The notes under the pieces were generated by a model. It worked only from the letters and a program-made list of their open reading frames with translations. It ran no database searches and was not told the origin of the DNA. Position numbers and translations under genes: made by a program. Below are positions 7,981-16,473 of a stretch of 64,000 bases of DNA, in pieces (position 1 is the first letter of the stretch; every line of letters starts with the position of its first letter). The stretch spans positions 2,356,001-2,420,000 of the forward strand of contig NZ_CP034464.1 in the NCBI RefSeq assembly GCF_003955735.1, written 5' to 3'. Source of the stretch: Undibacterium parvum. Lineage in GTDB: Bacteria > Pseudomonadota > Gammaproteobacteria > Burkholderiales > Burkholderiaceae_D.

Positions 7981-8454
7981 ATGGAACGATGTGAGCAAGG
8001 TTGTAAAATTTTTTTGCGCTCTAATGGACAGTTGTTGATGACGAGTCAATCAAGAGCATCGAATGGATTATTGGGTGGGCATGGAAAATTCACCAAACTT
8101 AACATTAATGATAGCGAAGAAGTGCTTGGAGCAGCATTGCGAGCTTGCTTAAATAACCGCAATCCAGGATTTTATTCTCCGCATATGTATAAAGAGAAAG
8201 AAGCGCATCAAGCTATGATGGCGGAATATTACGAAGATCGCGGCGAGGTGTCGGATAAAAAATTTTTTAAAGAAACCAAAATAGTTGGTTGTTATGAATA
8301 TTCGGACCATATTCAACTTAAATCGACTGACAATTCATCCGCAGGAAAAGGCGCATGGCTCAAAGATCTCGCTCCAATAGTCGCTTCCCACGATGCCAGC
8401 GATCTAGTACTAGCCAAAGCCCTACGCCAAGCACTTGCTTTATGCATAGTTTGA
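7981..8454 (+). CDS. Orphan CdiI-like immunity protein (DUF1436-like)
   Basis: A 157-residue cytoplasmic protein without signal or membrane segment. Three stretches resemble the DUF1436/CdiI immunity family: an early KLNINDSEEVLGAALRACL, a middle EYYEDRGEVSDKKFFKETK, and a C-terminal helix ASDLVLAKALRQALALC. Such proteins bind and block a cognate C-terminal toxin domain. GAGGAAG precedes the ATG, and the remnant of a toxin C-terminus ends 7 nt upstream, which supports the call. It appears intact, so the immunity gene has outlived its toxin. Alternative: an unrelated small hypothetical protein. Confidence 0.5.
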   Translation: MERCEQGCKIFLRSNGQLLMTSQSRASNGLLGGHGKFTKLNINDSEEVLGAALRACLNNRNPGFYSPHMYKEKEAHQAMMAEYYEDRGEVSDKKFFKETKIVGCYEYSDHIQLKSTDNSSAGKGAWLKDLAPIVASHDASDLVLAKALRQALALCIV

Positions 8455-8472
8455 ATTAAAGAACACTTGATA

Positions 8473-8532
8473 GCGCACTTGATAGGGTCAGGTCTTGCGC
8501 ACTTGATAGGCACTTGATAGGGTCAGGTCTTG
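8473..8532. repeat. Short repeats containing the GGGTCAGGTCTTG motif
   Basis: CACTTGATAGGGTCAGGTCT occurs at 8477-8496 and again at 8511-8530, with a third CACTTGATAGG between them at 8500-8510. The complementary motif GACCTGACCCC occurs twice at 26414-26486. No gene is here. The motif looks like debris of a repeat family. Confidence 0.55.
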
Positions 8533-8669
8533 TGTTGACGTATTCAATATTCTTACTCAACTCCGTAAGGCGTAATCGGCTTTATCTATTAACGCGGTAA
8601 GGCGCAATCGTAGGGCGCAATTGGCTTTATCTATTGCGCCGTATGAAATTTCATAAGCATCCTGCCAGC

Positions 8670-8735
8670 GCGCATATTCCATGCGCTTCTTCAAGCACAT
8701 AGGCCTGAGAGCCGCATGGAATATGCGTGATGGCG
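8670..8735 (+). repeat. REP-like palindrome, copy 4 (diverged)
   Basis: CGCATATTCCATGCGCTTCT through GGAATATGCGTGATGG; the loop is altered (AAGCACATAGGCCTGAGAGC). Confidence 0.65.
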
Positions 8736-9010
8736 GCATGCTGTTTTTGCTTTGCTGTGGCTTGGTCTTGTTTCTACTTCTGTCGTTGTTGTGTGATTGC
8801 TGGCCGGTGGTAGACCGGCAACTACATACCTTTTTTGCTTCCGCCAAAAAAGGTATGCCAAAAAAGGCGACGCAAAGTCGCTGTCCCTGCGGGATGCCCA
8901 ATTATGCAGGTCGTAAAATGGGAAATGAAGCAAACTCGCTGCGCTCAGACAGCTTCACTTCTGATCCATTTTCTGCCCCGCACAATTGGCAGCGCCACAT
9001 GCGAATTCTA
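8736..9010. other. Non-coding dispersed-repeat region
   Basis: ORFs cross this stretch on both strands, but none has a recognisable family. The sequence includes a short inverted repeat (ACCTTTTTTG / CCAAAAAAGG, 8827-8868), and its composition resembles dispersed intergenic repeats of Burkholderiales. I see no gene between 8455 and 9593. Confidence 0.45.
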
Positions 9011-9137
9011 GTCAAAAGCCAGGTCAAAACCAAGGTCAAAACCAAGGTCAAAACCAAGGTCAAAACCAAGGTCAAAACCAAGGTCAAAAGCCAGGTCAAA
9101 AGCCAGGTCAAAAGCCAGGTCAAAAGCCAGGTCAAAA
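9011..9137. repeat. 12-bp tandem repeat array (VNTR-like)
   Basis: Ten head-to-tail 12-mers plus a partial one: one GTCAAAAGCCAG, five GTCAAAACCAAG, four GTCAAAAGCCAG, then GTCAAAA. The two variants sit in blocks, which suggests expansion by slippage. In one frame it would encode repeated VKTK/VKSQ, but no credible gene contains it. Confidence 0.9.
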
Positions 9138-9174
9138 AGCTTAGCTTCGATCTATATTCGAAGCTGAGCTTTTT
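9134..9174. terminator. Hairpin with T-run after the tandem repeat
   Basis: Arms AAAAAGCTTAGCTTCGA and its near-exact complement (one G-T pair) enclose a 7-nt loop and end in TTTTT. With A-runs on one side and T-runs on the other it could terminate in both directions, though no adjacent gene end is identified. Confidence 0.5.
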
Positions 9175-9593
9175 ATTTCGTCTAGTCGCTGAGCGTATAA
9201 ATTCTCTCGATTGAAGCTGCTTAGCCTGCTAGGCGGGTGCGCACATCCGCATTAATAGCAACGCCAGTTCCGCTAGATCCACATGGCTGCCTGCTGCGAT
9301 TCACGCAACCAGCAATGAAGCACAGGGCACGAGGATATTTTGCAAAACTAATGTGATGCCGTTAGAAGCACATTTTTATCGCGATAATTTGTGAGTATTT
9401 TGTTCGACTTCTTAAAACTTGAGGCGAATGGATGACACCGGCTGTCGTGGCTCTGCTAATGGGCAGGCCTTAGCGTGATACATCTAAATATTCGATCTAA
9501 ATGCGTACATCTTTCGATTTGTTAGAGGTATATTCCTTGCCTATAATAATTGACGCAAGCGCTGTAAAGATAGCTTTTATTAGGAGTAGGTCC

Positions 9594-10274
9594 ATGGATT
9601 CACGTAGCTTATTTTCGTATGCATCAGCCTATTTCCGCTCAGGCTCGGGCATTTCTCGTAAAACCTTGTATTGGATAGTCGGCAGTGTTTTATTTGTGGC
9701 AGTGATGTTGATTTGGGCTTTAATCGCTTCGGCACAATGGCTGTTGTATCAAAGTCGGGATGTTGCCGCCGATATGCTCAATAGCGCGCCAAAAATATCT
9801 GAAGTTGTACTGGGTAAGCTTGAACATGTGATCCCGGGGACCAGCAAAACACTCGAAGCTGCGGTACCTGGGGCAAGGGAGGCATTAGAGGGGTTGGTGC
9901 CAGGGGCGGCGGTGGCAACAGACACGTTAGAGAGCGTGATGAGTGGCTTGGATTTGAAGCGAGCGGCGCTACGTGAAGTCAGTGGAACTGATATTGCGCC
10001 TATTGCCCGTTACAGTGGCATGGTACGTATCGCGTGGGATCAAGCGGGGAGCGCCCAGTTTGAAGGCAAGGCCGACTTCAAACAAGTTCGTCAGCATTAT
10101 CGTGATGCTTTTATCGAGCAAGGCTACACAGAGACTACTGTTTCAGCGAATCAGGAAACCGAGGTTCAGGAATACTTGAAAGAGCAAGAGCGCTACAAGT
10201 TAACGACCACTCAAAAGTCAGCGACCATGGTGCAATTGAAAATCGAGAAGCTGGCGCTTCACAGTATTAGTTAG
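9594..10274 (+). CDS. Single-pass membrane protein of unknown function
   Basis: A 226-residue protein. I start at ATG 9594 because TAGGAGTAGG stands 5-10 nt upstream; a longer frame begins at 9501. One transmembrane helix (about 26-51) follows a short basic N-terminus, then a region with three VPG-type repeats (VIPGTSKTLEAA, VPGAREALEG, VPGAAVATDTLES; about 85-120), probably helical and exposed. The C-terminal 90 residues contain a compact alpha/beta-looking segment (FEGKADFKQVRQHYRDAFIE). No family is recognised. It precedes the CBS protein by 92 bp on the same strand. Confidence 0.65.
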   Translation: MDSRSLFSYASAYFRSGSGISRKTLYWIVGSVLFVAVMLIWALIASAQWLLYQSRDVAADMLNSAPKISEVVLGKLEHVIPGTSKTLEAAVPGAREALEGLVPGAAVATDTLESVMSGLDLKRAALREVSGTDIAPIARYSGMVRIAWDQAGSAQFEGKADFKQVRQHYRDAFIEQGYTETTVSANQETEVQEYLKEQERYKLTTTQKSATMVQLKIEKLALHSIS

Positions 10275-10366
10275 CGCGAATCTGGCATCGGATGAATGAT
10301 GTGAAGCAGTGCATAGGCTGCGCTATGAATATCAATGCGTAGCTGAGTGCTTACAATTGAGGAGTC

Positions 10367-11023
10367 ATGATGTTTTCGGTTTATGGCGTCACTGGGAGAG
10401 TGTATTCAGGCTCATACGAAGGCATTAGTCGTGTAAATCCGATGCGTCGCGCGCAGCAGGGACGCTCAGTGGAGGAGGATGGGGCTGAGCTAGGTGCCGA
10501 TATTATTCCTAGTCAATTTCCTGCCAAGGTCTTGCCGCCTACCACCGCAGAACAAAGTGCAATCAATGCCTATCGGTCGACCTTGCCGAGCGAATTCGAA
10601 CGAGGCCCACTGTTTCACGCGCGGCAAATTATGCAAACCAAAGTGATTAGCGTGAACGTAGATGATACCGTTGCTGCGGCATGGGAACTGATGCGTGAAA
10701 GCGGAATACACCAAGCGCCAGTGTTCAACAGTGCAGCTAAACTGATAGGCGTCGTGAGTGAACGCGACCTGCTCACTAGCCTTAATCTTTCGCAAGATGC
10801 GCCGACCGAAGTACTCGATAGGCGTGTCAGTGATGTGATGCGCAGCCCGGTTGTTGCCAGTGCACCGCTGACCGATATCCGCCGCATCGCTCGCGTGATG
10901 TTGGAGTATGAAATCGATGGTGTGCCGATTTTAGATGAGTCGGAGCGACTAGTCGGCTTCATCTCACGCAGCGACATGCTAAGAGTGCTGATGAAAGACC
11001 CGCCGTTGAGTCTTTGGTGTTGA
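10367..11023 (+). CDS. CBS-pair domain protein
   Basis: A 218-residue soluble protein. The first 80 residues are low-similarity and probably flexible. Two CBS motifs follow: about 86-145 (ARQIMQTKVISVNVDDTVAA, with GIHQAPVFNSAAKLIGVVSE) and about 155-212 (VSDVMRSPVVASAPLTDIRR, with EIDGVPILDESERLVGFISR). Paired CBS modules bind adenosine nucleotides and regulate partner activity; stand-alone pairs such as this are widespread but functionally undefined. GAGGAG is just upstream of the ATG at 10367; the next codon is also ATG. Confidence 0.85.
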   Translation: MMFSVYGVTGRVYSGSYEGISRVNPMRRAQQGRSVEEDGAELGADIIPSQFPAKVLPPTTAEQSAINAYRSTLPSEFERGPLFHARQIMQTKVISVNVDDTVAAAWELMRESGIHQAPVFNSAAKLIGVVSERDLLTSLNLSQDAPTEVLDRRVSDVMRSPVVASAPLTDIRRIARVMLEYEIDGVPILDESERLVGFISRSDMLRVLMKDPPLSLWC

Positions 11024-11065
11024 GTCTGGTAGGAGCTAAGTGAAGGACTTAATTGAGGCCAATGG

Positions 11066-11164
11066 CTTTCATCTATTGTGCCGCATGGCGTCTATGAACT
11101 ATTCCATGCGGTGCAATACGCCTGCGGCAATTGGCACCCTACTTACTGCGGGTTACGGCCTTGT
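11066..11164. repeat. Second dispersed repeat family, copy A
   Basis: About 99 bp strongly similar to 26521-26619; both share CATGCGGTGCAATACGCCTG and GGTTACGGCCTTG. A palindromic arm (TTGTGCCGCATG / CATGCGGTGCAA) is visible. Shorter relatives occur at 7830-7875 and 8560-8640. It fills much of the gap between the CBS gene and the pirin gene. Confidence 0.75.
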
Positions 11165-11266
11165 AAATTGCATGGAATTTACGTCTTCGATTTTGAACAT
11201 GATGGAATCGAACCTGCCCCGCTGCGACCCCAGCGTTAGGCTGGCGTGCAGTCGGGGCGCGCTATC

Positions 11267-12139
11267 TTAGCGACGCTGCGGTAGTGGGATAAACTCAGTT
11301 TCGCCGGGCACTTGTCCCATGCGCTGCGCTTCCCAGTCATCGCTGGCCTGCGCGATACGCTCTTTGCTTGATGAGACAAAATTCCACCAAATGAAGCGCG
11401 GCCCGTCTAGTGGTTCGCCCCCTATCACCACAAAACGGCAGGCATCGTGCGCACGTACCAGCGGTGCGCTGCCGGCAGCCAGCAGGGCCATGCTGTGCAA
11501 TTGCAGGGTCTGCGAGTCGATCTCAAGTTCGCCGCTAATCGGGTAGATGGCGGCCTCGGGCGGCAGATCAGTCAGGCGCAACTCTTGCCCCGCCTCCAGT
11601 ACGACGTCCAGATACAGGGTTTGCATATAGGTGGCCACCGGTGAGGTTTGCCCGAAAGCGCTGCCGATCAGCACCTTCACCACGGCACCATCGAGATGGA
11701 TGACGGGCAGCTCGGAATGCGGTGTATGCGTGAAACTGGGTTCATCCTCTTCGTTTTGGTGCGGCAAGGCTGTCCATAATTGCAGGCCGTGGGAACGGTG
11801 CGCGACACCGGCCAGATCGCTTGGGGTTCGTTCTGAATGGACGATGCCGCGTCCGGCCGTCATCCAGTTGATGGCGCCGGGTTCTATGCGCTGGAAGCAG
11901 CCTAGGCTGTCCCTGTGATCCATCGCGCCCTCAAATAGATAGGTAACGGTCGCCAGCCCAATATGCGGATGCGGGCGCACGTCATGCTTGGCGTTTGGCT
12001 CCACATCCAGCGGGCCAAAATGATCAAAGAAAATGAAGGGGCCGACCGCCTGCTTACTTGCCGCTGGCAGAAACCGGTGTATCAGCATGCCACCGCCAAG
12101 ATCTTTTTGATGGCCATTGAGAATCGTAAATGTCGTCAT
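11267..12139 (-). CDS. Pirin family protein
   Basis: A 290-residue bicupin. The N-terminal cupin carries the metal ligands His57 and His59 (RPHPHIGLATVTYLFEG) and His101/Glu103 (GIVHSERTP), which match the iron site of characterised pirins (H56, H58, H101, E103 in human pirin). Bacterial pirins are linked to quercetinase activity and to redox or metabolic regulation; the physiological role here is unknown. Its start lies 3 nt downstream of the OsmC stop codon, so the two form an operon, a pairing consistent with a stress-response role. Confidence 0.92.
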   Translation of the reverse strand: MTTFTILNGHQKDLGGGMLIHRFLPAASKQAVGPFIFFDHFGPLDVEPNAKHDVRPHPHIGLATVTYLFEGAMDHRDSLGCFQRIEPGAINWMTAGRGIVHSERTPSDLAGVAHRSHGLQLWTALPHQNEEDEPSFTHTPHSELPVIHLDGAVVKVLIGSAFGQTSPVATYMQTLYLDVVLEAGQELRLTDLPPEAAIYPISGELEIDSQTLQLHSMALLAAGSAPLVRAHDACRFVVIGGEPLDGPRFIWWNFVSSSKERIAQASDDWEAQRMGQVPGETEFIPLPQRR

Positions 12140-12142
12140 GGT

Positions 12143-12541
12143 TTAAGCCAATACTGTGCTTATTTCAGTGCTTGTTGTGCTCATCAGTTTGTGAACCGGG
12201 CACTTTTCAGCAGCAGCTAGCAACTCCTGGCGCTGTGCATCGCTCAGCTCGCCGCTGAGGTGGAGTGTCACTGCCAGACGATAGATGCCCTTGCGCTCTT
12301 CGCTGGCATCGCGCTCGGTGGTGGTCTCGACCTGTTCTAAGGGTATCCCTTTGCGTTTGGCGAACCACACCACGGTCAGTGCCTTGCACGCGGCCAGTGC
12401 CGCGTCGTATAAATCGTGCGGCGAAGGTCCGGCATCGCTGCCGCCTTCGTCCGGCAAGACATCGGTAGAAATCAGATGATTGCGCACATGGACAATATGA
12501 CGCATCGGTAGCGACTGGTCGCGGATAGCTTTGATAAGCAT
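12143..12541 (-). CDS. OsmC/Ohr family protein
   Basis: A 132-residue OsmC-fold protein. The two redox cysteines expected for peroxide reduction are present, Cys52 (DAALAACKAL) and Cys114 (AEKCPVHKLM). Ohr/OsmC proteins reduce organic hydroperoxides using dihydrolipoyl thiols in the cytoplasm. It is first in a two-gene minus-strand operon with the pirin gene (3-nt gap). The 132-residue length and the single N-terminal beta region fit the OsmC-like rather than the classical Ohr subgroup; the exact substrate is uncertain. Confidence 0.9.
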   Translation of the reverse strand: MLIKAIRDQSLPMRHIVHVRNHLISTDVLPDEGGSDAGPSPHDLYDAALAACKALTVVWFAKRKGIPLEQVETTTERDASEERKGIYRLAVTLHLSGELSDAQRQELLAAAEKCPVHKLMSTTSTEISTVLA

Positions 12542-12700
12542 GGTTTGCCTAGTGTGAATGAAGTTAGAAAAACGATAATTTACACGCTTTGGCCAAGGCG
12601 CGCTTTGCGTACATCAGGAGTTCGCCTCAAGCGCTAGCTGAAGTGGGGCGGCTCACTGGGCGGATAGCCCGCTGGCGCTAAATGATGGCGTACATGCTAT

Positions 12701-12774
12701 ACGCAATCCGTATGCGCCTGGTGGCAGCATATTGGCCTGCGGGCCGCATAGGGTATGCGTGATGGGTTTTGAAA
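12701..12774 (+). repeat. REP-like palindrome, copy 5
   Basis: ACGCAATCCGTATGCGCCTG, GTGGCAGCATATTGGCCTGC and GATGGGTTTTGAAA are all recognisable. It lies between the divergent osmC and phospholipase genes. Confidence 0.8.
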
Positions 12775-12849
12775 ATGCCAGACGCTAGCGCTGCCGCTGG
12801 TGGCGGCTAACCCTGGCCGTTTACTTGTAAAGCAGAGCGCGTTCCGCAT

Positions 12850-12915
12850 GGGTCATGCAATCGTCACGCAATCGGTCATCAAGCTGTCATCAGGCCGTCA
12901 TGCTGGCGTCATTTC
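12850..12915 (+). promoter_or_regulatory. Array of six PhoB-type direct repeats
   Basis: GTCAT/GTCAC occurs at 12852, 12863, 12875, 12886, 12897 and 12908, i.e. at 11, 12, 11, 11 and 11-bp steps. The inner units read CGGTCAT, CTGTCAT, CCGTCAT and GCGTCAT. The Pho box is made of CTGTCAT-like 7-mers repeated every 11 bp. The array ends 48 bp before the phospholipase C ATG, suitable for PhoB activation in phosphate starvation. Confidence 0.75.
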
Positions 12916-12963
12916 AAATCAGTAAGTTCTCTCTTTTCATCTTTTTATTGAAGAGACTGAACC

Positions 12964-15381
12964 ATGAGCAATTCAACTCCCAGACGTAAGTTTTTATCCC
13001 TTGCCGCGACGGCTGCAGGGGCCAGTGCCAGCTTAGGTTTACTGCCGCTCTCTTTACAAAAAGCCTTGGCCGCACCTGTTCCCGCAGGGACCTTAGCCGA
13101 TGTCGAGCATGTGGTGATCTTGGTTCAGGAAAACCGCAGTTTTGACCATTATTTTGGCACGCTTGGTGGTGTGCGCGGCTTTAGCGATCCCCATCCGCAA
13201 CGCTTTCTGAATGGCAGCAGCGTTTTTTCCCAACCGTATGGCAGTACTACCGTCCTGCCTTTCCGCGCTACGCGATCCGGTGTGACGGAAGAATGTGTGC
13301 CCGATCTGGCACACGATTGGGCAACCGGACATCAGGCCTGGAATTCAGGGAAATATGATGCCTGGATCGCGGCCAAAGGAACTAGCACGATGTGTCACTA
13401 CACGCGTGCCGACATCCCGTTTCACTTCGCCTTAGCGGATCAATTTACGGTATGCGATCAGTATTTCTGCTCCACCGCTTCCTCTACTGCACCGAATCGC
13501 TTATATGTCTGGACCGGCACTTCCGGTGGTGAAACCAATGGCGGCGATGCACCCGGACATAGCTGGAGCTGGACCACCTATGCAGAATTAATGCAGAACG
13601 CAGGCATTTCCTGGCAGACCTATCAAGAACAAGATAATTATGGCGACAACGCCTTAGACGGCTTCAAACTCTTTAATACTGCGCCCACCACTTCGCCTCT
13701 TTATCAACGCGGTATCAAGCGCTCTGCAGCGGGCATGAGTATCGTCGATTTCAAGGCCGACATCATGGCCAACAAATTACCCGCGGTGTCGTATATAGTC
13801 GGGCCTGCCAATACCACTGAGCATCCCAACTATTCTCTGTCTGCCGGTGCTAACTATATCCACAGTATTTTGGATGCGCTGGCATCGAATTTGACGGTCT
13901 GGGAGAAAACCGTATTCATTCTGACCTACGATGAAAACGGCGGATTTTTTGACCATGTGGTCCCGCCTTCGCCGCCGACAGAATCTTTCCAGTCCAGTTA
14001 TCGCACTGCCGAACTGGCACCAGGCACGAATACACCTTATGGTCTCGGTTCGCGTGTGCCAACCATGCTGATCTCGCCCTGGAGTCGCGGTGGCCGGGTC
14101 TGTTCGGAAACCTTTGACCATACCTCCATCAATCGCTTTTTAGAAAAGTGGATCAAGGCGCGTTTTAATCGCGACGTGCTGGCACCGAATATTACGCCAT
14201 GGCGCAAAACGGTTTGCGGTGATCTCACTTCGGCACTCAATTTTGGCGGCAACTATACGGTTGACCCTAGCGTGCCAGTGTTACCTCGCACTGACGACAA
14301 AGTAAAAGTATGCTCCGTCACCAATCCTGTCGGCGTGCCGGGCAATCAAGTTTTATTGTCACAAGAACCTGGCGCGAAAGTTTTGCAAGCGCTGCCATAT
14401 CAACTCAATGTCTCTGCCCGCCCCGACAAAGCGGGTGGCCGGCTCTGGCTCGATATGAGTAATGCCGGCACCGCTGGTTGCGCCGTGAATGTCGTCATCA
14501 ATGAATTTCGCGCGTATGCGGCCTGGTCTTACGTCGTGCCTGCTGGCACTGGCACGAATGCGCCCGTCACCGACTATTTTTCCGTGAATTCTGCCAGCAG
14601 CGGAAAATTTGACATGACCGCCTACGGGCCAAATGGTTTTACCCGCCGCTACCGTGGCGACTTGGCCAAATATGGAATCGAGATCACTGCTGCTTACGAT
14701 AGCGCGGCCAATCGCATTATTCTCAACATGAAAAATACCTTCACTTCCGGCAACCCCATTGAGGTGCGGGTGTGCGCCGGCGGTTACCGTAGCGATGGTC
14801 CCTGGAGTTACCAAATCGCAGCAGGTTCCACGGTCTCTGACAGTTGGTACACCAAAGATGGATGGTACGATTTAGTCGCTTTTATTCCCACCGACTCTTC
14901 CTTCCTGAGAGGATTTAGCGGTCACATAGAAGGCAGCGTCAGTAAAACGATGGTATCAGGCGTATTGCCAAGAACCGTCGCCAAAGTGATCGCTTATGAC
15001 AGCCAAACTGTCTCAGACGGTGCGGCGAACGTGTTGAACGATAATCCTATGAACGCCTGGACTAGTGCCGACTCGGCCTTCCCGCATTACCTCACTGTGG
15101 ATCTGGGTGGCGTGCGACAAGTCAATGGCCTCAGTTATTTGCCAAAACAGGAAGCGCGTAGCAATATTTACGAAGGCAATATCGCAAACTATCAAGTGCT
15201 GGTTAGTCTGGATGCGATTAACTGGTCATTGATGGGTCAGGGAAGCTGGGCGAAAACAATCTCCATGTCTAGCGTGAATTTTAGTACCGTCAACGCACGC
15301 TACGTCAAATTGCTCGCATTGTCAGAGGTGAATGGAGGACGAGTGGTGTCAGCCGCAGAAGTCCGTGTGCTCGGGTCTTGA
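12964..15381 (+). CDS. Tat-exported phosphocholine-specific phospholipase C with C-terminal discoidin domain
   Basis: An 805-residue secreted phosphoesterase that should cleave phosphatidylcholine-type lipids. The twin-arginine signal (RRKFL from residue 7, then a hydrophobic region and ALA/AP near 37) directs folded export. The catalytic domain begins with ENRSFDHYFG at 56-65, the conserved metal/nucleophile region of the PlcC/AcpA superfamily, and continues to about 430. Two beta domains of the phospholipase-associated type follow (about 465-560 and 575-660). The last 140 residues look like an F5/8 type C (discoidin) module (AWTSADSAFPHYLTVDLGG), an extra beyond the usual length of about 700. 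A PhoB-type array stands upstream, implying phosphate-starvation control. Confidence 0.88.
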   Translation: MSNSTPRRKFLSLAATAAGASASLGLLPLSLQKALAAPVPAGTLADVEHVVILVQENRSFDHYFGTLGGVRGFSDPHPQRFLNGSSVFSQPYGSTTVLPFRATRSGVTEECVPDLAHDWATGHQAWNSGKYDAWIAAKGTSTMCHYTRADIPFHFALADQFTVCDQYFCSTASSTAPNRLYVWTGTSGGETNGGDAPGHSWSWTTYAELMQNAGISWQTYQEQDNYGDNALDGFKLFNTAPTTSPLYQRGIKRSAAGMSIVDFKADIMANKLPAVSYIVGPANTTEHPNYSLSAGANYIHSILDALASNLTVWEKTVFILTYDENGGFFDHVVPPSPPTESFQSSYRTAELAPGTNTPYGLGSRVPTMLISPWSRGGRVCSETFDHTSINRFLEKWIKARFNRDVLAPNITPWRKTVCGDLTSALNFGGNYTVDPSVPVLPRTDDKVKVCSVTNPVGVPGNQVLLSQEPGAKVLQALPYQLNVSARPDKAGGRLWLDMSNAGTAGCAVNVVINEFRAYAAWSYVVPAGTGTNAPVTDYFSVNSASSGKFDMTAYGPNGFTRRYRGDLAKYGIEITAAYDSAANRIILNMKNTFTSGNPIEVRVCAGGYRSDGPWSYQIAAGSTVSDSWYTKDGWYDLVAFIPTDSSFLRGFSGHIEGSVSKTMVSGVLPRTVAKVIAYDSQTVSDGAANVLNDNPMNAWTSADSAFPHYLTVDLGGVRQVNGLSYLPKQEARSNIYEGNIANYQVLVSLDAINWSLMGQGSWAKTISMSSVNFSTVNARYVKLLALSEVNGGRVVSAAEVRVLGS

Positions 15382-15416
15382 TATTTTGCAAGAGCTTCAC
15401 TAGCAATCTGCAATCG

Positions 15417-15466
15417 CCAAGCCGGTAAGAGGCAATGGGTTTATTCATTGCGTCTTACCCGCTTGG
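15417..15466. terminator. Long palindrome at convergent gene ends
   Basis: Arms of 21 bp (two mismatches; CCAAGCCGGTAAGAGGCAAT and its complement) enclose an 8-nt loop between the converging phospholipase and LysR genes and overlap the last codons of the LysR gene. There is no strong T-run, so termination is likely but not certain. Confidence 0.55.
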
Positions 15467-16390
15467 CACCAATCGCATCAACTCTTTACGTAACCACAGG
15501 TGCGCTTCAGTCCGCGCATATTTGCAATGACTGTAGATTTTCAAGGTGTACGGTGGGATCTTGAATGGCGCCGGATAAATAGTGATAGGCGCAGCACGCG
15601 CCAAAGTTTCAGCGGCATGGCGCGGTATGGTCATGAGCAGCTCACTTTCGGCAACAATAAAAGGTGCCACCATGACAGTTGGCAGCTGCATCACGACCTC
15701 ACGTTGCAAGCACAGGCCATCCAACACAAAATCGATCACGCCACGGTTTTCATTCCAGGGCGTGACGATGGCGTGACGTGCTTTTAAATACTGAGCTAGC
15801 GTCAGTTTTCCACGGATCAAGGAATGCTGTTGACTGGCAATCACGACATACTCGTCCTGCAGCCAATCAAAATCTTCGATACCGGCCGGTAGCGGTAAGC
15901 GCTCTTCGTCATAGCCTAGAGCAAAATCGATATGGCCGGCAGCCAGATCAGCTATCGCCAGTTTTTGGCTGGAATTGACGACCTTGATCTTGAGCTTAGG
16001 TGCGCTCTTTTGTAAGGCGGCCATAACCCGCGGCAAAATCGCAAACGCCGTGTAATCAGACGCCGAAAAGACAAAGCAACGCTCGCTACTGATGGGATCA
16101 AATCGCTCGTTTAAGCTCAGGCTGGCGGACAATTGCTGTAATGCCTGGCTGACAGGCTCGGCGATTTGCTCGGCTCTTAACGTAGCCTGCATTTGATTGC
16201 CTAGCCGGACAAATAACTCATCGCCAAGTGATAGTCGCAAACGTGTCAGGGCATGGCTGAGTGCCGATGGGCTCATGGCCAACTCATTGGCGGCAGCGGT
16301 GACAGACTTTTGCTGATATATGGCATTAAAGACCAGCAATAGGTTGAGGTCTAGCTTGCGCAAGTCTAAATGCATACTGTTCATAATCAA
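15455..16390 (-). CDS. LysR family transcriptional regulator
   Basis: A 311-residue LTTR with the DNA-binding helix-turn-helix near residues 10-70: LRKLDLNLLLVFNAIYQQKS, then AAANELAMSPSALSHALTRL. The effector domain begins at about 95, with SERCFVFSASDYTAFAILPR typical of the NodD/LeuO-like subgroup. ATGs at codons 1, 3 and 6 are all possible starts. It is divergent from the acetyltransferase gene at 16474 (83-bp gap), which is its most likely target, along with itself. The C-terminus overlaps a palindromic gene-end structure. Confidence 0.88.
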   Translation of the reverse strand: MIMNSMHLDLRKLDLNLLLVFNAIYQQKSVTAAANELAMSPSALSHALTRLRLSLGDELFVRLGNQMQATLRAEQIAEPVSQALQQLSASLSLNERFDPISSERCFVFSASDYTAFAILPRVMAALQKSAPKLKIKVVNSSQKLAIADLAAGHIDFALGYDEERLPLPAGIEDFDWLQDEYVVIASQQHSLIRGKLTLAQYLKARHAIVTPWNENRGVIDFVLDGLCLQREVVMQLPTVMVAPFIVAESELLMTIPRHAAETLARAAPITIYPAPFKIPPYTLKIYSHCKYARTEAHLWLRKELMRLVPSG

Positions 16391-16473
16391 TTGAATTCAT
16401 TGCACTTGCTGCATAGTACGAGAATGCTTACTATCACGCAAATGCAAATTAAATAGTCAACCAGGGAAGCCAT

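Noticed and set aside
9011..9137. Possible CRISPR array
   Set aside because: Units are contiguous 12-mers with no spacers and no cas gene is near.
8681..9214. 177-residue ORF containing VKTK/VKSQ repeats
   Set aside because: It crosses a REP copy and the 12-bp tandem repeat and has no recognisable domain or ribosome site.
11040..11270. 76-residue ORF after the CBS gene
   Set aside because: It is made of dispersed-repeat sequence shared with 26521-26619.
15417..15466. Integron attC-like site
   Set aside because: The palindrome lacks the conserved attC core sites and no integrase or cassette array is seen; a gene-end hairpin explains it better.
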